Positions 33,316 through 44,427 of a stretch of 64,000 nt of DNA are shown one piece after another. The DNA comes from Didymella arachidicola (taxonomy: Eukaryota > Ascomycota > Dothideomycetes > Pleosporales > Didymellaceae): the NCBI GenBank assembly GCA_016630955.3, contig CM049990.2:682001-746000 (forward strand), in the 5' to 3' direction. Position 1 is the stretch's first letter, and each line of letters begins with the position of its first letter. The position numbers were made by a program, and so were the translations under genes. Under the pieces are notes generated by a model. That model saw nothing but the letters and a program-made list of their open reading frames with translations, had not been told where the DNA came from and did not search any database.

Positions 33316-35175
33316 CTTGTCTGCTATTTGTTTGGCCGCGCGATTCTGTCCGTGAGGCTGCTTATTCGTGAGACGGTGTATGGACGTTGTGAAGTTGAGA
33401 ATCGCAAGAAGTAGAGCTGCGCAATAAGGCTGCTATCGTATGGTTTTGTAGTGATTGTAGTAGGCAGCGAGTGCTGGAATGTTCATGAACGATGACGAAC
33501 GCCACTTCGCGCGTTTCGAGCAAGGGTCCAAATCGCGCCTGCACATGACTCGGCAATCTTTTGGCATGCGCAGACCGACTCATGTCTCACGACGCGCAAA
33601 ATGTCGGAAAAGCAAAATCGAAGATCGAAGCCTAAGAAAATGCGCGTGACTCTTGCAGGCACATCTTGCAGAGTTCGAATCGGGACAAGGCATGCTCCTG
33701 CGATGCTCCTTACAAGTGCAGAGCTGCATCGGCCATAGCCTGGTAGACATCATTGTACACATAGTGCTCTGGAGTTCATTAACCCTATAAGCTGTAGTAA
33801 GCTAGTACGACCGTGTTGTTCTAATGCTCTTCACTGTACGCTGATGCCGTCAAAGAGCGTTTGGTACCGGCGACCAGTCTGTGCTGCTTTGCTGTTCATA
33901 GACCACCCGCAACGACAGTGTGTTCTTGTCTTCAGCAGCGAATAGTCAAGACAATTGTGTACCGGTGAGGGGCAGCCAGTCTCAAGGCGTGAATGTGGGC
34001 ACGCAGGCGACAAAAATCGAGAGCCATCAACAGACCGTCAGCTGGGACGAGTATATCAGCAGGAAACAAGCAGCAACGATGGAAGCTGAGATGATAACTG
34101 GAGAAGATTCACAGCTGGTGAGGCACTCGGAATTGATTGTGTTTTAAACATTGTAGTCACCGAGTACGGCATCCAGTGGAGGGTAGAATTGCTTCGACGT
34201 TGAGGAGAAAGATGCTCTGTGACATACAAAACAGTAAAGTGCACCCATGATGATGGTGACGGGTATGCTGGGTCGATAAGGGAGTTGGGAGAGAGTACGT
34301 AGTCCGATGGGCGCCTTTCAGTGTCCTTGAGAGTTGAGACCCTGAATCCGATACGTCGGATGCCGTACCGTGACCACCGATACATTCGCTTTTACTCCAG
34401 CCCTGGAAGCCCACTGCCTGAGCAAGATTGAATATTTGGTTGATCACGTTGATCTCGTCATTGGATCTGACTATGAGTTCGCCAAATCAGATATCATCAT
34501 TATTGGGCGCAGACGCCGCATGAGGCTGAGAGGCTTGCAGTTAGATATTCACGGGCTATCCATGTAATCTTCAGGGTCTGACGTGCACAGTTGAAGTGTC
34601 ATTCCCCGATTGAAGAAAGCATCACCATCGAGCGTTGTGGCAACTTGAATAAGTAAATGACCATCACTGTTGTGGAAAAGCGGATGGCTGCAATGGACGC
34701 CGTTCTTTTACTTTATCGATCAACTTGCAGGTTCGACCACCATTCTGATTGCGAAAAGGGCATCGACCAGGTATCAATCACAGTTGGTGCCGAAGCACTG
34801 CGTTAAGGCGGCTGTGATCGAGGGCACGTGCAGGGAAGTGTTCAAGACTGGGACCTGGTCGTTACCCGGGCGGCTGCGACGAAAGCAGGCGGGCAGCTAG
34901 CGCGCCAAGGCGTCGCGAGGCTGGACTGACATCAACACCAGTCCAGACACTCAAGCTCGGCGTACCTCTGGCGATTTGAAGTCTGTAGACATTTGCGAAT
35001 TGTTTCCAGCTTTGTGCATTCTGCCAGGTCGTCTCAGCACAGCAACAGTCCTTGCTGCCCAGTACACCACTCGGTCACGTTCACGCCTCGACCTTCGTCA
35101 TCGCCGAAGCTTCGATCGTCCCTCAATCGCGCCGTTCCTCCGCCCCAAACCTCCCAAACACACTCTATACACACA
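33316..35175. other. Long intergenic region
   Basis: 1.86 kb between two divergent start codons (PPPDE-Trx-PUL gene and YPT7). No credible gene, tRNA or repeat. The last 150 bp before YPT7 are C/T-rich, as in many fungal core promoters. Confidence 0.45.
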
Positions 35176-36124
35176 ATGGCGTCCAGGAAGAAGGTTCTCC
35201 TCAAGGTAGACATTCTAACCGGCAGAGTTGTTGTACCCCGCTAACATGGGCAGGTCATTATTCTCGGTGACAGCGGTGTCGGCAAGACCAGTCTGATGAA
35301 CCAATATGTACGACTCCGCCCCTTGCGATAGACACGCAACAATTGAATCGCATAGATTCAGGAAGAGGGACTCGGCTCATACAAAAGACATAGGTCAACA
35401 AGAAGTTCAGTGCGAGCTACAAGGCGACAATAGGCGCCGACTTCCTCACCAAGGAAGTCATGGTCGATGACAGGCTGGTGACTATGCAGGTGGGTCGTGC
35501 GCCTCTCCTTTTACAGCGCAACAACTGACAACGCATAGCTCTGGGATACTGCTGGACAGGAGCGCTTCCAGTCGCTCGGTGTCGCATTCTACCGCGGCGC
35601 CGACTGCTGCGTGCTCGTATACGACGTCAACAACTCGAAGAGTTTCGACACACTCGACAGCTGGAGGGACGAGTTCCTGGTCCAGGCCAGTCCCATGGAC
35701 CCGGAGAGCTTCCCATTCGTGTGTATACCGCTGCGAGAGAGCATGCAGCACGGCTAACAAATACAGGTCGTAATTGGCAACAAGATTGATGTCGAGGAGA
35801 GCAAGAGAATGGTGTGTTTCCCACTGAATGAGAATTGCAGCAATCGCTGATATACTGTCCAGATCTCATCGAAGCGCGCCATGACCTTCTGCCAGTCGAA
35901 AGGCGGCATTCCCTACTTCGAGACCAGCGCAAAGGACGCTATCAATGTTGAGCAGGCATTCGAGGGTGCGTAGTGTGGCATGCCTTGTTGAGCAGTGATA
36001 CTGACATAGTCTAGTGATTGCACGCCAAGCGCTCGCGCAGGAAGACGTCGGCGACTTCAGCAACGACTTCCCCGAGACGATTCCCATCGACCTGAAGGGC
36101 AACGAGGGCGGCTGCGCGTGCTAG
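35176..36124 (+). CDS. YPT7: Rab7-family GTPase Ypt7
   Basis: Seven exons: 35176-35205, 35254-35307, 35394-35489, 35539-35718, 35767-35811, 35863-35965 and 36015-36124. They give 205 residues, the family length. All GTPase motifs are present: P-loop GDSGVGKTS, switch I KATIGADF, WDTAGQERF, NKID and ETSAK. The C-terminus CAC is the double-geranylgeranylation signal. Ypt7 controls late endosome/vacuole fusion through the HOPS complex. This is the most intron-dense gene of its size in the window; introns are 48-86 nt. Confidence 0.97.
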
Positions 36125-36688
36125 TGTACTCGAGTCTCTAGGAAGCATCGGTTTTGAGGACGCTTATACCCTCACATCGTCTTGTGTAGTTCTGCGGAGT
36201 CTGGTGTACGGTGTATTGCATGCCTGCTGGGGTTTCTTGCCTAATTCTACTCGCTGGATGTATAGCGGTTGGTAGTACATATTGAAATACCTGCAGTTTG
36301 AGGCCTGGGTGCAAGAGTGGCGCACGTGAACGGCTGTGAACGGCTGTGAACGTCTGTGTGACCACTGCCGAATGACGAACTGTGGCTGATGCACCCGAGC
36401 CCGGCGCTATCCACAGTTCTGAGACACGCGACGACCCTGAACTACTGCACTTCTCTAAGCACGACGACTCCTCCCTGACCATCTCAGGTCACGCTGTACC
36501 CTCACGCAGTCGCTGCCGGAGTTGACACCCAGCCTCTGGCTCTGCCACGACATATTCGTCCTATGGGCCCTTTACTACTGCACTTCGATACCCGACTCCC
36601 GGCCGATGCTCCCGTCCAACGCCGACACTGGCTTCGCTGAGCGCCCTCCCTGACCAAACACATTCTTTGAGCCCTACACATATCCATA
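36125..36688. other. Intergenic between YPT7 and DMT transporter gene
   Basis: 564 bp holding the YPT7 3' UTR and the next promoter. A short direct repeat, GTGAACGGCTGTGAACGGCTGTGAACGTCTGTG near 36327-36359, gives about three 11-bp units. Nothing else seen. Confidence 0.5.
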
Positions 36689-38201
36689 ATGATCCCGCGA
36701 CGCCAGGAGGAAGTCGAGCCCACGCCCTCGACGCCCCTCAGCCCGCGCAGTAGCACTGTGTCCAACGACAGCAGGTTCCTATACGACGATGACTTTTTAG
36801 AGAGCCCCGTACGTTCGCCGGCGAGCGTGGTCAGCGTGTGGGACGAGGGGAAGAAGCCCCACAGCAAGATACGGCATGCCGTCGGAATCGCGCTGCTTTT
36901 GGCAACAGTGTTCCTATGGACAGCGTCCAACTTCTTAGCCAGCGTAAGTCGCAGCCTCCACACGATCCGAGGCCTCCAAGAGATGCGAACAAGACTGACA
37001 TGCCAAGACCATATTCGCAGACTCCTCCTATGACAAGCCCTACCTCGTGACCTACGTCAACACCGCCTTCTTCCTCATCCCTCTCTTCCCCATGTTGCTG
37101 CACCACCTCTGGGCTGACCGTCAGAACAACACCCACCGCGAGCCCCTCGCTGCCCAACTGCGCAACTTCCTCAACCGCCGTGCCGGGAAATGGACGCTAC
37201 TGCGCGACCATGAATCGCCCTCGTCCTCACGCTCGCCCAGCAAGTCCGGCGACGCCGAGGGCGCAGAACTTCTGCTCGGCAGCAGCACCCACGGCAGCAT
37301 CCACGACCCGCGGGAAGTGACGGTCGACGAGGGCCTCACTCTTCAAGAAACCGCCAGACTTGCACTCGAGTTCTGTATCCTCTGGTTCCTGGCAAACTAC
37401 TTCGCCGCCGCATGTCTGTCCTACACCACCGTCGCATCCTCCACGATCCTCGCCTCTACGTCCTCCATCTGGACATTGCTGTGTGGCTCCCTTCTGCGCG
37501 TGGAGCGCTTCACGCTGCGTAAATTGATAGGCGTCGGCGCCTCGCTCGCTGGCGTTGCGCTTATCAGCACCATTGATGTCTCGGGCGAGACAGACGAGAA
37601 CCGTGGCTCATTTCCGCACAAGACACCACGCGAGCTGGCTTTGGGCGACGTCATGGCTTTCGTCAGCGCAGTGCTATATGGCTTCTACGCTGTCTTCATG
37701 AAGAAGCGCATCGGCGATGAGTCGCGGGTAAACATGCCTTTGTTTTTCGGCTTGGTTGGGCTGAGCAACGTTGTGCTGCTGTGGCCGGGGTTGGTGGTTC
37801 TGCACCTAACAAGTGTAGAACCGTTTCAACTACCGCCTACAGGCAAGATCCTGACGATTGTGCTCGTCAACAGCGCGTCGAGTCTGGTCAGCGACTTTTG
37901 CTGGGCGTACGCCATGCTCCTGACCTCGCCACTGATCGTCAGCGTGGGGCTTAGTCTGACCATCCCGCTCAGTTTGGTCGGCCAGATGGTGTTGGACGCG
38001 CAGTACGTGAGTTGGCTGTACTGGGTCGGAGCTGCAATCATGGTCGTCTCGTTTGTATTCATCAACAACGAGGAGAAGAAGGACGAAGAGGAGGGCTTGC
38101 AGGAGGGTGCTGAGCCAATTGTTAATGTCGAGCAGGGCATGCAAAGTTTGAGGAATAGCTTCCATAGTAGAAGGAGCTCCGCGGGGAGTGTGCAAGGCTA
38201 A
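36689..38201 (+). CDS. DMT-superfamily membrane transporter (EamA/SLC35F-like)
   Basis: Exons 36689-36943 and 37008-38201, 482 residues, joined as NFLAS-TIFADSSYDKPYLVTY. After an acidic Ser-rich cytosolic N-terminus there are about ten hydrophobic helices, starting with AVGIALLLATVFLWTASNFL. Also visible are YTTVASSTILASTSSIWTLL, the paired repeat LVNSASSLVSDFCWAYAMLL and a final WLYWVGAAIMVVSFVFI. A loop of about 90 residues follows the second helix. It resembles yeast YML018C (vacuolar membrane) and the SLC35F5 group. The substrate is unknown. The charged, Ser-rich C-terminus looks like a phosphorylated tail. Confidence 0.88.
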
Positions 38202-38451
38202 CGGGAGGCGAGCTGTTCTATTCTCAGATACGGGCGTTGCGTTGGATACCTTGATTTGCATTCCCAGGCGCTTGCATACGGATGCTGGGTCTTTTTGTTT
38301 ATCCTCCACGGCAATAGATCTAGTCTCATTACAAGTTCCTGACACGCTTTGAAAACTATGGACGTAGCGGTGGCGGTATTGGGCCATGCAGTCCTGCACG
38401 TGGGGTATCATTGATTCTTACACACTAGTCTCTTCCCAACGAGTGCGATTC

Positions 38452-40029
38452 TCAATCGTCTCGCCTCCCATTCATGTTCTTGCTATACTTACCGCCTCCG
38501 CGACCTCCACCTCGGTACTTTCCTCGTCCACCGCCTCCGCGATAGCTCCTATTGCGGTCATCATCTTTCCGATTCGCCATCAACTCCTTCTTCCTCGCCT
38601 GCCACGACTCTTCGTCTTCAAGCTCCTCCTGCTCCCAGTCCTCCTTCTCCATGAACCGCTCGAGCATGCCCTCGATCTTGGGCTCCCACACCTCAGCGCC
38701 CTTCTCCAGATCAGAGTACTCCAGCACATTCTCCCCGCCGAGCTCGTAATCGCCCTGTCTGCTGCGCACTAAGCTGGACATGAGGCCTAGCGAGCCACAC
38801 GCCAGTCCGAGATCGTGGCACAGACTGCGCACGTAGAAACCGCTCGTGACTGTCATCCTGAGGCGCACAGCGGGCGGCTGGTGTTTCGCGTCTTCTATGA
38901 GATTTAGTGATGGCACCGCATCCTCGGCACTCGTGTACTCTCGGTCCACAGCCTCGGCCTGCTCCACGCTATCCGCAGGCTGCTTGTCCGCCGGCACCAG
39001 AGGCTCAGGGACATCTGCATTCAAAGGGTGCTGTACCGAGTCGAGCGGCGCAGTCTCATTTTTAATATCTTGCGGATGCGCTTGCGCTTGTACGTCTTGT
39101 ACATCCGATGCGCCGGGCTCGCCGTGCGGTTGTGGGAGCTGATTCGAGCTGGGCAGCGCACCCGACATGGCGGGCTCAGAGTCTGTGCGGGGTTTCTTGG
39201 GTTGAGGACCGGTGTTCTCCATGCCGTGGTCTGAGTTGGGAGTGGGCGAGCGCTTTGTGGAGGGCGAGCGCGGGCGTTTGGCGTTGTGGAGGTGCTGGAC
39301 AGCGTCGGAGGGTCTGATGCCGAGGAGTTTCTCTGCGCCAGCTTTGCCTTCGTCGTCGACTTCTTCCGCGGGCCAGGCGAAGCTGTGGCTGCCGGGATCG
39401 AGCCATTCTACAAGCTCGAGCTTCTCGACTGTGACAGGGCGCGCGGCGACGGCAGGGATGTCTTTGCCTTCGCGCGCGTATTCGTACATTTTCTTCCCGT
39501 CGACCTTGAGAGCGGAGAAGACGCTGGGTTTTTGCATTATGTCGCCGCGGAAGTCTGCCAGTTTCTCCTCAACCAGTTCGCGCGTGACATGGGCGTAGTC
39601 TGCTTTGCTGACGACCTTTCCCACAGCGTCGTAGCTATCTGTTGCTGCGCCGAACAGAACAACGCATTCGTAGCTCTTCGTGCATTCCAAAAACTTGCCC
39701 AGCTCTTTTGTACCTTTGCCCACACCGACAATGAGGACACCAGTTGCCATAGGATCAAGGGTTCCACCATGCCCAAGTTTCACCTTGAGCTGCTCAATGT
39801 GCTTCTTTTTGGATCCAGAAACCAGCATCTGGCGCCGTGTCGACTCAAGCCATGGCTGGAAGAGTTCGGATTTTGCGAACTCGGTCTGCAGGTCACGCAA
39901 GACACCTGCAGAAGACGCCCACTGCGGCTTGTTGATGCCAAATACCCCTTCAAGCACCTTCCGGCCAGCGGCGGCACTCTCTTTTGGTGGAGAAGTCATA
40001 ATGCGTCGGACCTGGAACGCAATTGACAT
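38452..40029 (-). CDS. PUS4: tRNA pseudouridine-55 synthase Pus4 (TruB family)
   Basis: A single exon of 525 residues from the ATG at 40029 (MSIAFQVRRIM). A later ATG (MTSPPKES) could give a second form; the longer N-terminus is basic and could serve mitochondrial import, as Pus4 modifies both tRNA pools. TruB motifs: GVFGINKPQWASS, the catalytic-Asp loop GHGGTLDPMATGVL, KSYECVVLFGAATDSYDA, KPSVFSALKVDGKKMYEYAR and VTSGFYVRSLCHDLG. About 150 low-complexity residues, absent from bacterial TruB, split the catalytic fold near residues 240-390. The C-terminus ends in an RGG-rich tail (RGGGGRGKYRGGGRGGG), a likely RNA-binding extension. Divergent from CWF23 with 374 bp between starts. Confidence 0.93.
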   Translation of the reverse strand: MSIAFQVRRIMTSPPKESAAAGRKVLEGVFGINKPQWASSAGVLRDLQTEFAKSELFQPWLESTRRQMLVSGSKKKHIEQLKVKLGHGGTLDPMATGVLIVGVGKGTKELGKFLECTKSYECVVLFGAATDSYDAVGKVVSKADYAHVTRELVEEKLADFRGDIMQKPSVFSALKVDGKKMYEYAREGKDIPAVAARPVTVEKLELVEWLDPGSHSFAWPAEEVDDEGKAGAEKLLGIRPSDAVQHLHNAKRPRSPSTKRSPTPNSDHGMENTGPQPKKPRTDSEPAMSGALPSSNQLPQPHGEPGASDVQDVQAQAHPQDIKNETAPLDSVQHPLNADVPEPLVPADKQPADSVEQAEAVDREYTSAEDAVPSLNLIEDAKHQPPAVRLRMTVTSGFYVRSLCHDLGLACGSLGLMSSLVRSRQGDYELGGENVLEYSDLEKGAEVWEPKIEGMLERFMEKEDWEQEELEDEESWQARKKELMANRKDDDRNRSYRGGGGRGKYRGGGRGGGKYSKNMNGRRDD

Positions 40030-40403
40030 GGGGTGGTAGTTGGAGTGACGTCTGCAAGGAGCTATGATATTTTTCCGAGCATCTGGCGACGCCAAGCCGG
40101 GAGAAGCCTAACGGCTGCGTTAGCTGGATAGCGGCCGATCGCATGTGAATTTGTGCCGTTTACACATCAAACTTCATGTTGCACATTGCACGCGGCAGTA
40201 CCGGTATATGAGGCAGCCGCTGCCCAACAAATCACCTACCGCCTACCGCTCAACATCACGTGCTGCATGGTTGCCTGCCTCAGGGAGCATATAAACCACC
40301 CCTGCAGAGCTTCTTTTCTCGGGCACCAAACAGCAAAAAAGGCCAACATCTCCGGTGTTATCCCGTCGTCAACAAGCAACATAGCCACCACCTCACCGCC
40401 GCC
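40030..40403. promoter_or_regulatory. Divergent promoter region of PUS4 and CWF23
   Basis: 374 bp between two divergent start codons. Upstream in-frame codons of CWF23 reach 40260 but look untranslated. No specific motif identified. Confidence 0.45.
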
Positions 40404-40903
40404 ATGGGCGACAACTACAAGGATCTCGAAGAGCTCGCGCGTTCCACTACAGAGAACTACTACGAACTACTAGCCGTCCCCTTCGATGCCGAAGAATCAG
40501 TTATCAAGCGCGCTTACCGCAAAGCCTCCATCCGCTACCACCCCGATAAGAACCCCGACAACAAAGATGCTGCCGACCGCTTCATCGCGCTCGGCCGGGC
40601 ACGTGACATCCTCATCGACCCCAAGCTGAAAGGCGAATACGACCGCGCGCGCACCCGGCGGCGCGAGAAAGCGTTCCAGGATGAGCTGCTGACTGGGAAC
40701 CGGCGCAAGATGAAGGAAGAGCTTGAGCGGAGGGAGCGCGAGGGAGCAAATTTTGGGGCGAGTCTCAAGAGGAAGCGGGCCGCCGATTTGAGCGAAGCAG
40801 AGAAGCGAGAATTGAAGATCCAGCAATTGGCCGAGGATGGAAAGAGGAGGAGGCTGGAGCTGCAGGCTAAGAGAGAACAGGCGCGCAAAGATGAGGAGGA
40901 GGC

Positions 40904-40936
<33 letters not shown>

Positions 40937-41564
40937 GCCGGCGAAGAGTCCAGAGGTACGGGCGCCTAGGCCGGGAGAGTCTGCTGAATTGGATCGTACG
41001 GTCAAGGTTCGCTTTGAGCGTGAGGGCGAGTCGGCAGCGTGGGACAAGGATGCACTCAGGAGCATGTTCGAGAAATACGGGAAGATTGATAGCATCATCA
41101 CGTTCAAGGACAAGAAGCTCAAGCTGGAGGGTGAGAAGCACAGGAAGCTGGTGGCTACGGCATTTGTCGTCTACGGACGGATCGATCATGCACACGCAGC
41201 AGTGTGCGATGCAAAGGCGGATTACCCTGCACTCGAGCTGGTGGCATGGGCGAATGGCGAACCAGACTTGTCGTGGAGGCCTTCATCCATCCCCAACAGC
41301 GCGTCGGTCTCATCAGCCAACCCCGAGATGGCTACAACACCTGCAACGCCAGCAGCCAAGTCTTACAAGGCGTCCTTTGGAGGCAGTCTGGGTGCTGGCA
41401 ATAGCTCAACACCCCTGGGCACGCCCAAATTTTCCTTCAGCCCCAAGACACCGAGTCTTGAGGAGATCACGATGATGCGGCTGAAAAATGCCGAGAAGAA
41501 GAGGCTGGAGGATCAGATCAGGAAGGATGAGGCTGCTGAAGTGGCCCAAGAAGCTGCGACGTGA
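40404..41564 (+). CDS. CWF23: Spliceosomal DnaJ protein Cwf23 (DNAJC17-like)
   Basis: An intronless gene of 386 residues. I chose the ATG at 40404 because of its near-perfect context (GCCGCCATGG) and the J domain directly after it; an earlier in-frame ATG at 40260 would add 48 residues without family character. The J domain (ENYYELLAVPFDAEESVIKRAYR) has the HPD motif in YHPDKNPDN. A charged coiled coil with a 13-Ala run follows, then an RRM-like domain (VKVRFEREGESAAWDKDALRSMF to HAAVCDAKADYP). The tail is Ser/Thr/Pro-rich. The J-coil-RRM order is that of Cwf23/DNAJC17, which acts in the spliceosome disassembly complex. Confidence 0.92.
40903..40936 (+). repeat. GCT trinucleotide repeat in CWF23
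   Basis: A run of GCT units coding about ten of the 13 consecutive Ala residues in the linker. Mixed codons at both ends show imperfect edges. Confidence 0.85.
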
Positions 41565-42030
41565 CCTCTATAGTGGAGGATGACAGGTTGTAGAGATATG
41601 TTTTGCTTTTCGAGATACCCAATGTTATGCATTAGATCGCTGAAGTCCTATTCTCCTTCAACGAATGCTCAATAACTATAGCTCCTATTGCTGACTACCT
41701 CTAGGTGCCCTATTTAAGCTAGCGAAAACTCCATCACATTATTTGTAGCCATCTGCCACTCCGCGGCCGACCTGCACCTACACTATTTATGCCCGATACG
41801 ACTGTTCTGTGGATGCCTCCATGTGCCCTGCTCAAGCTACCAAAAAGTCCATTACATTACTTGTAGTTATCACTCCGCAATCCACCTACACCGCTTGTGC
41901 CTGATACCATAGTAAGCGCTTGCGACCTGGACATGGGTGGGCTGGGCCGCGGTCCAATCCCAAAGTGTGTTGGCTTCAAGCTGGTAGGCAGCTCGGCATC
42001 TCTCTTCCTACACTTCCTCACGAGCTACAA
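41565..42030. promoter_or_regulatory. Promoter region of HET gene with duplicated element
   Basis: 466 bp between CWF23 and the HET gene, mostly filled by two copies of a 85-95 bp element (41705-41799 and 41823-41907). Confidence 0.55.
41705..41907 (+). repeat. Direct repeat, two units of about 90 bp
   Basis: Both units run from GTGCCCT through AAGCTA, TCCAT(C/T)ACATTA(T/C)TTGTAG and CACTCCGC to CC(C/T)GATAC. Differences are largely transitions plus small gaps. The second unit ends about 120 bp before the HET start codon. Confidence 0.75.
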
Positions 42031-44101
42031 ATGGACGTCACCAACAATCAAGAAGATTTGAATAAGGACGGTCTTTGCAAACGATGCGCAGGTATTGATT
42101 GGGATGGAATGGCACATGCCATTGAACACCATCCGATTGGCGGTCCGACTGGCGGCCGGCGGCTCCACGCTTTCTACATCGATACACAAATTGATGACAA
42201 CGAGAACGTACTGCGGGCGTCAGGATGCCGGTTTTGTCGTCTTCTCGCGGAAGCTGTGCGATTACATGGCCTGCTCACGCCAGGCCAGCTGGACTGTGTT
42301 TATGGCGGCTCTATTATGGCCTCAATCGAGATGGAGTCCATGGTACCGGCGCTTGCAGTCACGCTGGATGATGTGGCCAAAGCGAACCAGAAGTTCTCAA
42401 AGGAGTACGCAAATATTGTAAGCATCGATTACGAGTCTATCGAGACCAGCGTCCGCATTTGTGAGCAAACTCACGATGACTGCAAGCCAGACGTGCTTGA
42501 TGAGCTGCCCGGCTTCAGATTGATCGATTGCCAGACCCAAACATTAATGCCGGCCCAGGATACTGTCAAGCGCAACAGAGAATACCTCGGCTCTTCACAG
42601 TCTGGATACCATTACGTGGCCTTGTCTTACGTTTGGGGTACCAAGCGTGATAATTCTCGCGTTGGTCCGTCTGGCGCATTGGAAGATCTACCCCAGACCA
42701 TCAATGACAGCATACAGCTTTGTAAATCCTTAGGCTACCGCTACTTGTGGGTTGATCGATATGTGGGTATTCTAATTGCAACTTTGACGGGTAATGAGCT
42801 GACGAAGGGAGTGCATCGACCAAAAGAATGTCGAGGAGAAAGCGATCCAGATTGCTAATATGGGGAGAATATATTCTTCGGCACAGCTCACCATCATCGC
42901 CTCAGCCGGCGAAGACCCGTTCTATGGCCTGCCGGGTATTACCGACAATGCGGGAGGCATCCCCTTTCAGTACGAGACGATCACACGCTTGACAGTGATC
43001 GTGCGTCCACTAAGCTCAATTGCAAGTATCTCGGCATCGAAGTGGGCCACGAGAGGTTGGACATATCAAGAGGGCTATCTCTCACGCAGGCGGCTCTTCT
43101 TCACAGACAAAGGCACCCATTATATATGTAACGCAAAGACCGATGGCGCAGCCCTGCACCGATTCCTGCCTCGATCCAATCAGCGAAGACCACCATCCAG
43201 AGCGTACACCGAGGTCAGCGACTGGACCTATCGGCTTGCTCCTGTTACACGGAATCTCGAGGCTTATAGCGCACGGCAGTTGACTGTGGATTCTGATGCA
43301 TTGGATGCCATCACTGGCGCTTTGAATGATCAGCTGATGCATGAGAAGCCGATTCATCACCTCTGGGCTGTGCCTATCTTCGAGACAAACATCGACTATG
43401 ACTTGAGCTCATCAAAGAAGTTCTCCAGCGGGAAGCTTACAAAAGGGCCGCGATCTTATCGATCGATCGAGTTTCTCCTCCACTGGAGCCATCCTCACCC
43501 ACGTCGCCGCAGACCCGAATTTCCCAGCTGGTCGTTTTTAGGTTGGGTTGGACGTATTACGTATCTCCCATGGCCCAGACAGATGCACATCGGAGAGCAT
43601 TTCGACGTTCACAATCTCGAAGTGACGGGGGAATACACGTTTGCTTTGACGCCAGCCGGCACCCACTTCCTTGACGTCTCAACATACACGATCCCGCTCA
43701 CGCTCGTGAACGTCGTCGACACGGCCGATGCATCCAAGAGTGACTACTACGTCATCGCTGCCGTTGACGATACTACAGAAGCACACATGGAAGTACATTG
43801 GAGCAAGGACCCAGAAACCTTACAAAAGAATAGTGTCGCATTGACAGGGGCTTTGTTCATTGACGAGAGAAAATTCCTGAAGGACGTATGCTCCACCACA
43901 GTGCTTGTACTTGAGAAAATCGAGAGTCACTACGAGCGCGTGGCGATCTGCACAATCGCGAGTCAGCACCTCAAGATCATGCAAACTTCTGCGCGTACCT
44001 CGTCGGGCGACACTGTGTCCGTCGGCCATTGGCAGCATCTGGATGTGCGGATGCAACACTGGAAGCAGAAAGCAGAGAGGCAACGAATACTCATCGGCTA
44101 G
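42031..44101 (+). CDS. HET-domain (heterokaryon incompatibility) protein
   Basis: Exons 42031-42762 and 42812-44101 code for 673 residues. The 49-nt intron falls inside the HET domain and its removal restores YLWVDRYCIDQKNVEEKAIQ. The start is the first ATG of the open frame. The N-terminal 150 residues hold CKRCAGIDW and GCRFCRLLAEA, a Cys-pair region common in this class. The HET domain begins near residue 193 with YHYVALSYVWG, then LPQTINDSIQLCKSLGYRYLW, MGRIYSSAQLTIIASAG and RGWTYQEGYLSRRRLFFTD. The C-terminal 250 residues include PSWSFLGWVG and are otherwise unclassified. HET proteins are effectors of programmed cell death in non-self recognition; the partner gene is unknown. Confidence 0.93.
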
Positions 44102-44427
44102 CGCACGTAACAGTAAGACGGTTTGTCATTTTATAGTTTTTTTTCTTTTTGGATAGTGGTCCGCCTGTATGCCGCCGCAAATATGCATAATGATGCCCTT
44201 GTACGCCTGAACGCCCGAACGCAGAAAGCATCTAAAGCAAATTTATCGAAGCGATCGCATGGCGATCTTCGCACCTTCCTGAGACAGAGTCTCCAGGATA
44301 GAGCAAAGCTCTCAAACCCTGTAGAAACCCTCTGGAAATACAACATGAGAACGCCGAAATGTCCAATAGAATATCGAAACACATGTATCCTTCATGCTTC
44401 ATACAATAGCCATCCCGCAGCCAATCA
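44102..44427. other. Intergenic, convergent gene ends
   Basis: 326 bp between the convergent 3' ends of the HET and CHORD-like genes. Nothing recognised besides a T-rich stretch near 44135-44150. Confidence 0.5.

Noticed and set aside
33640..33720. tRNA-like B box (GTTCGAATC)
   Set aside because: No matching A box, and the flanks do not form T-arm or acceptor stems.
39286..40026. 246-codon plus-strand ORF
   Set aside because: It is exactly antisense to PUS4, whose TruB motifs are unmistakable; the antisense product has no family character.
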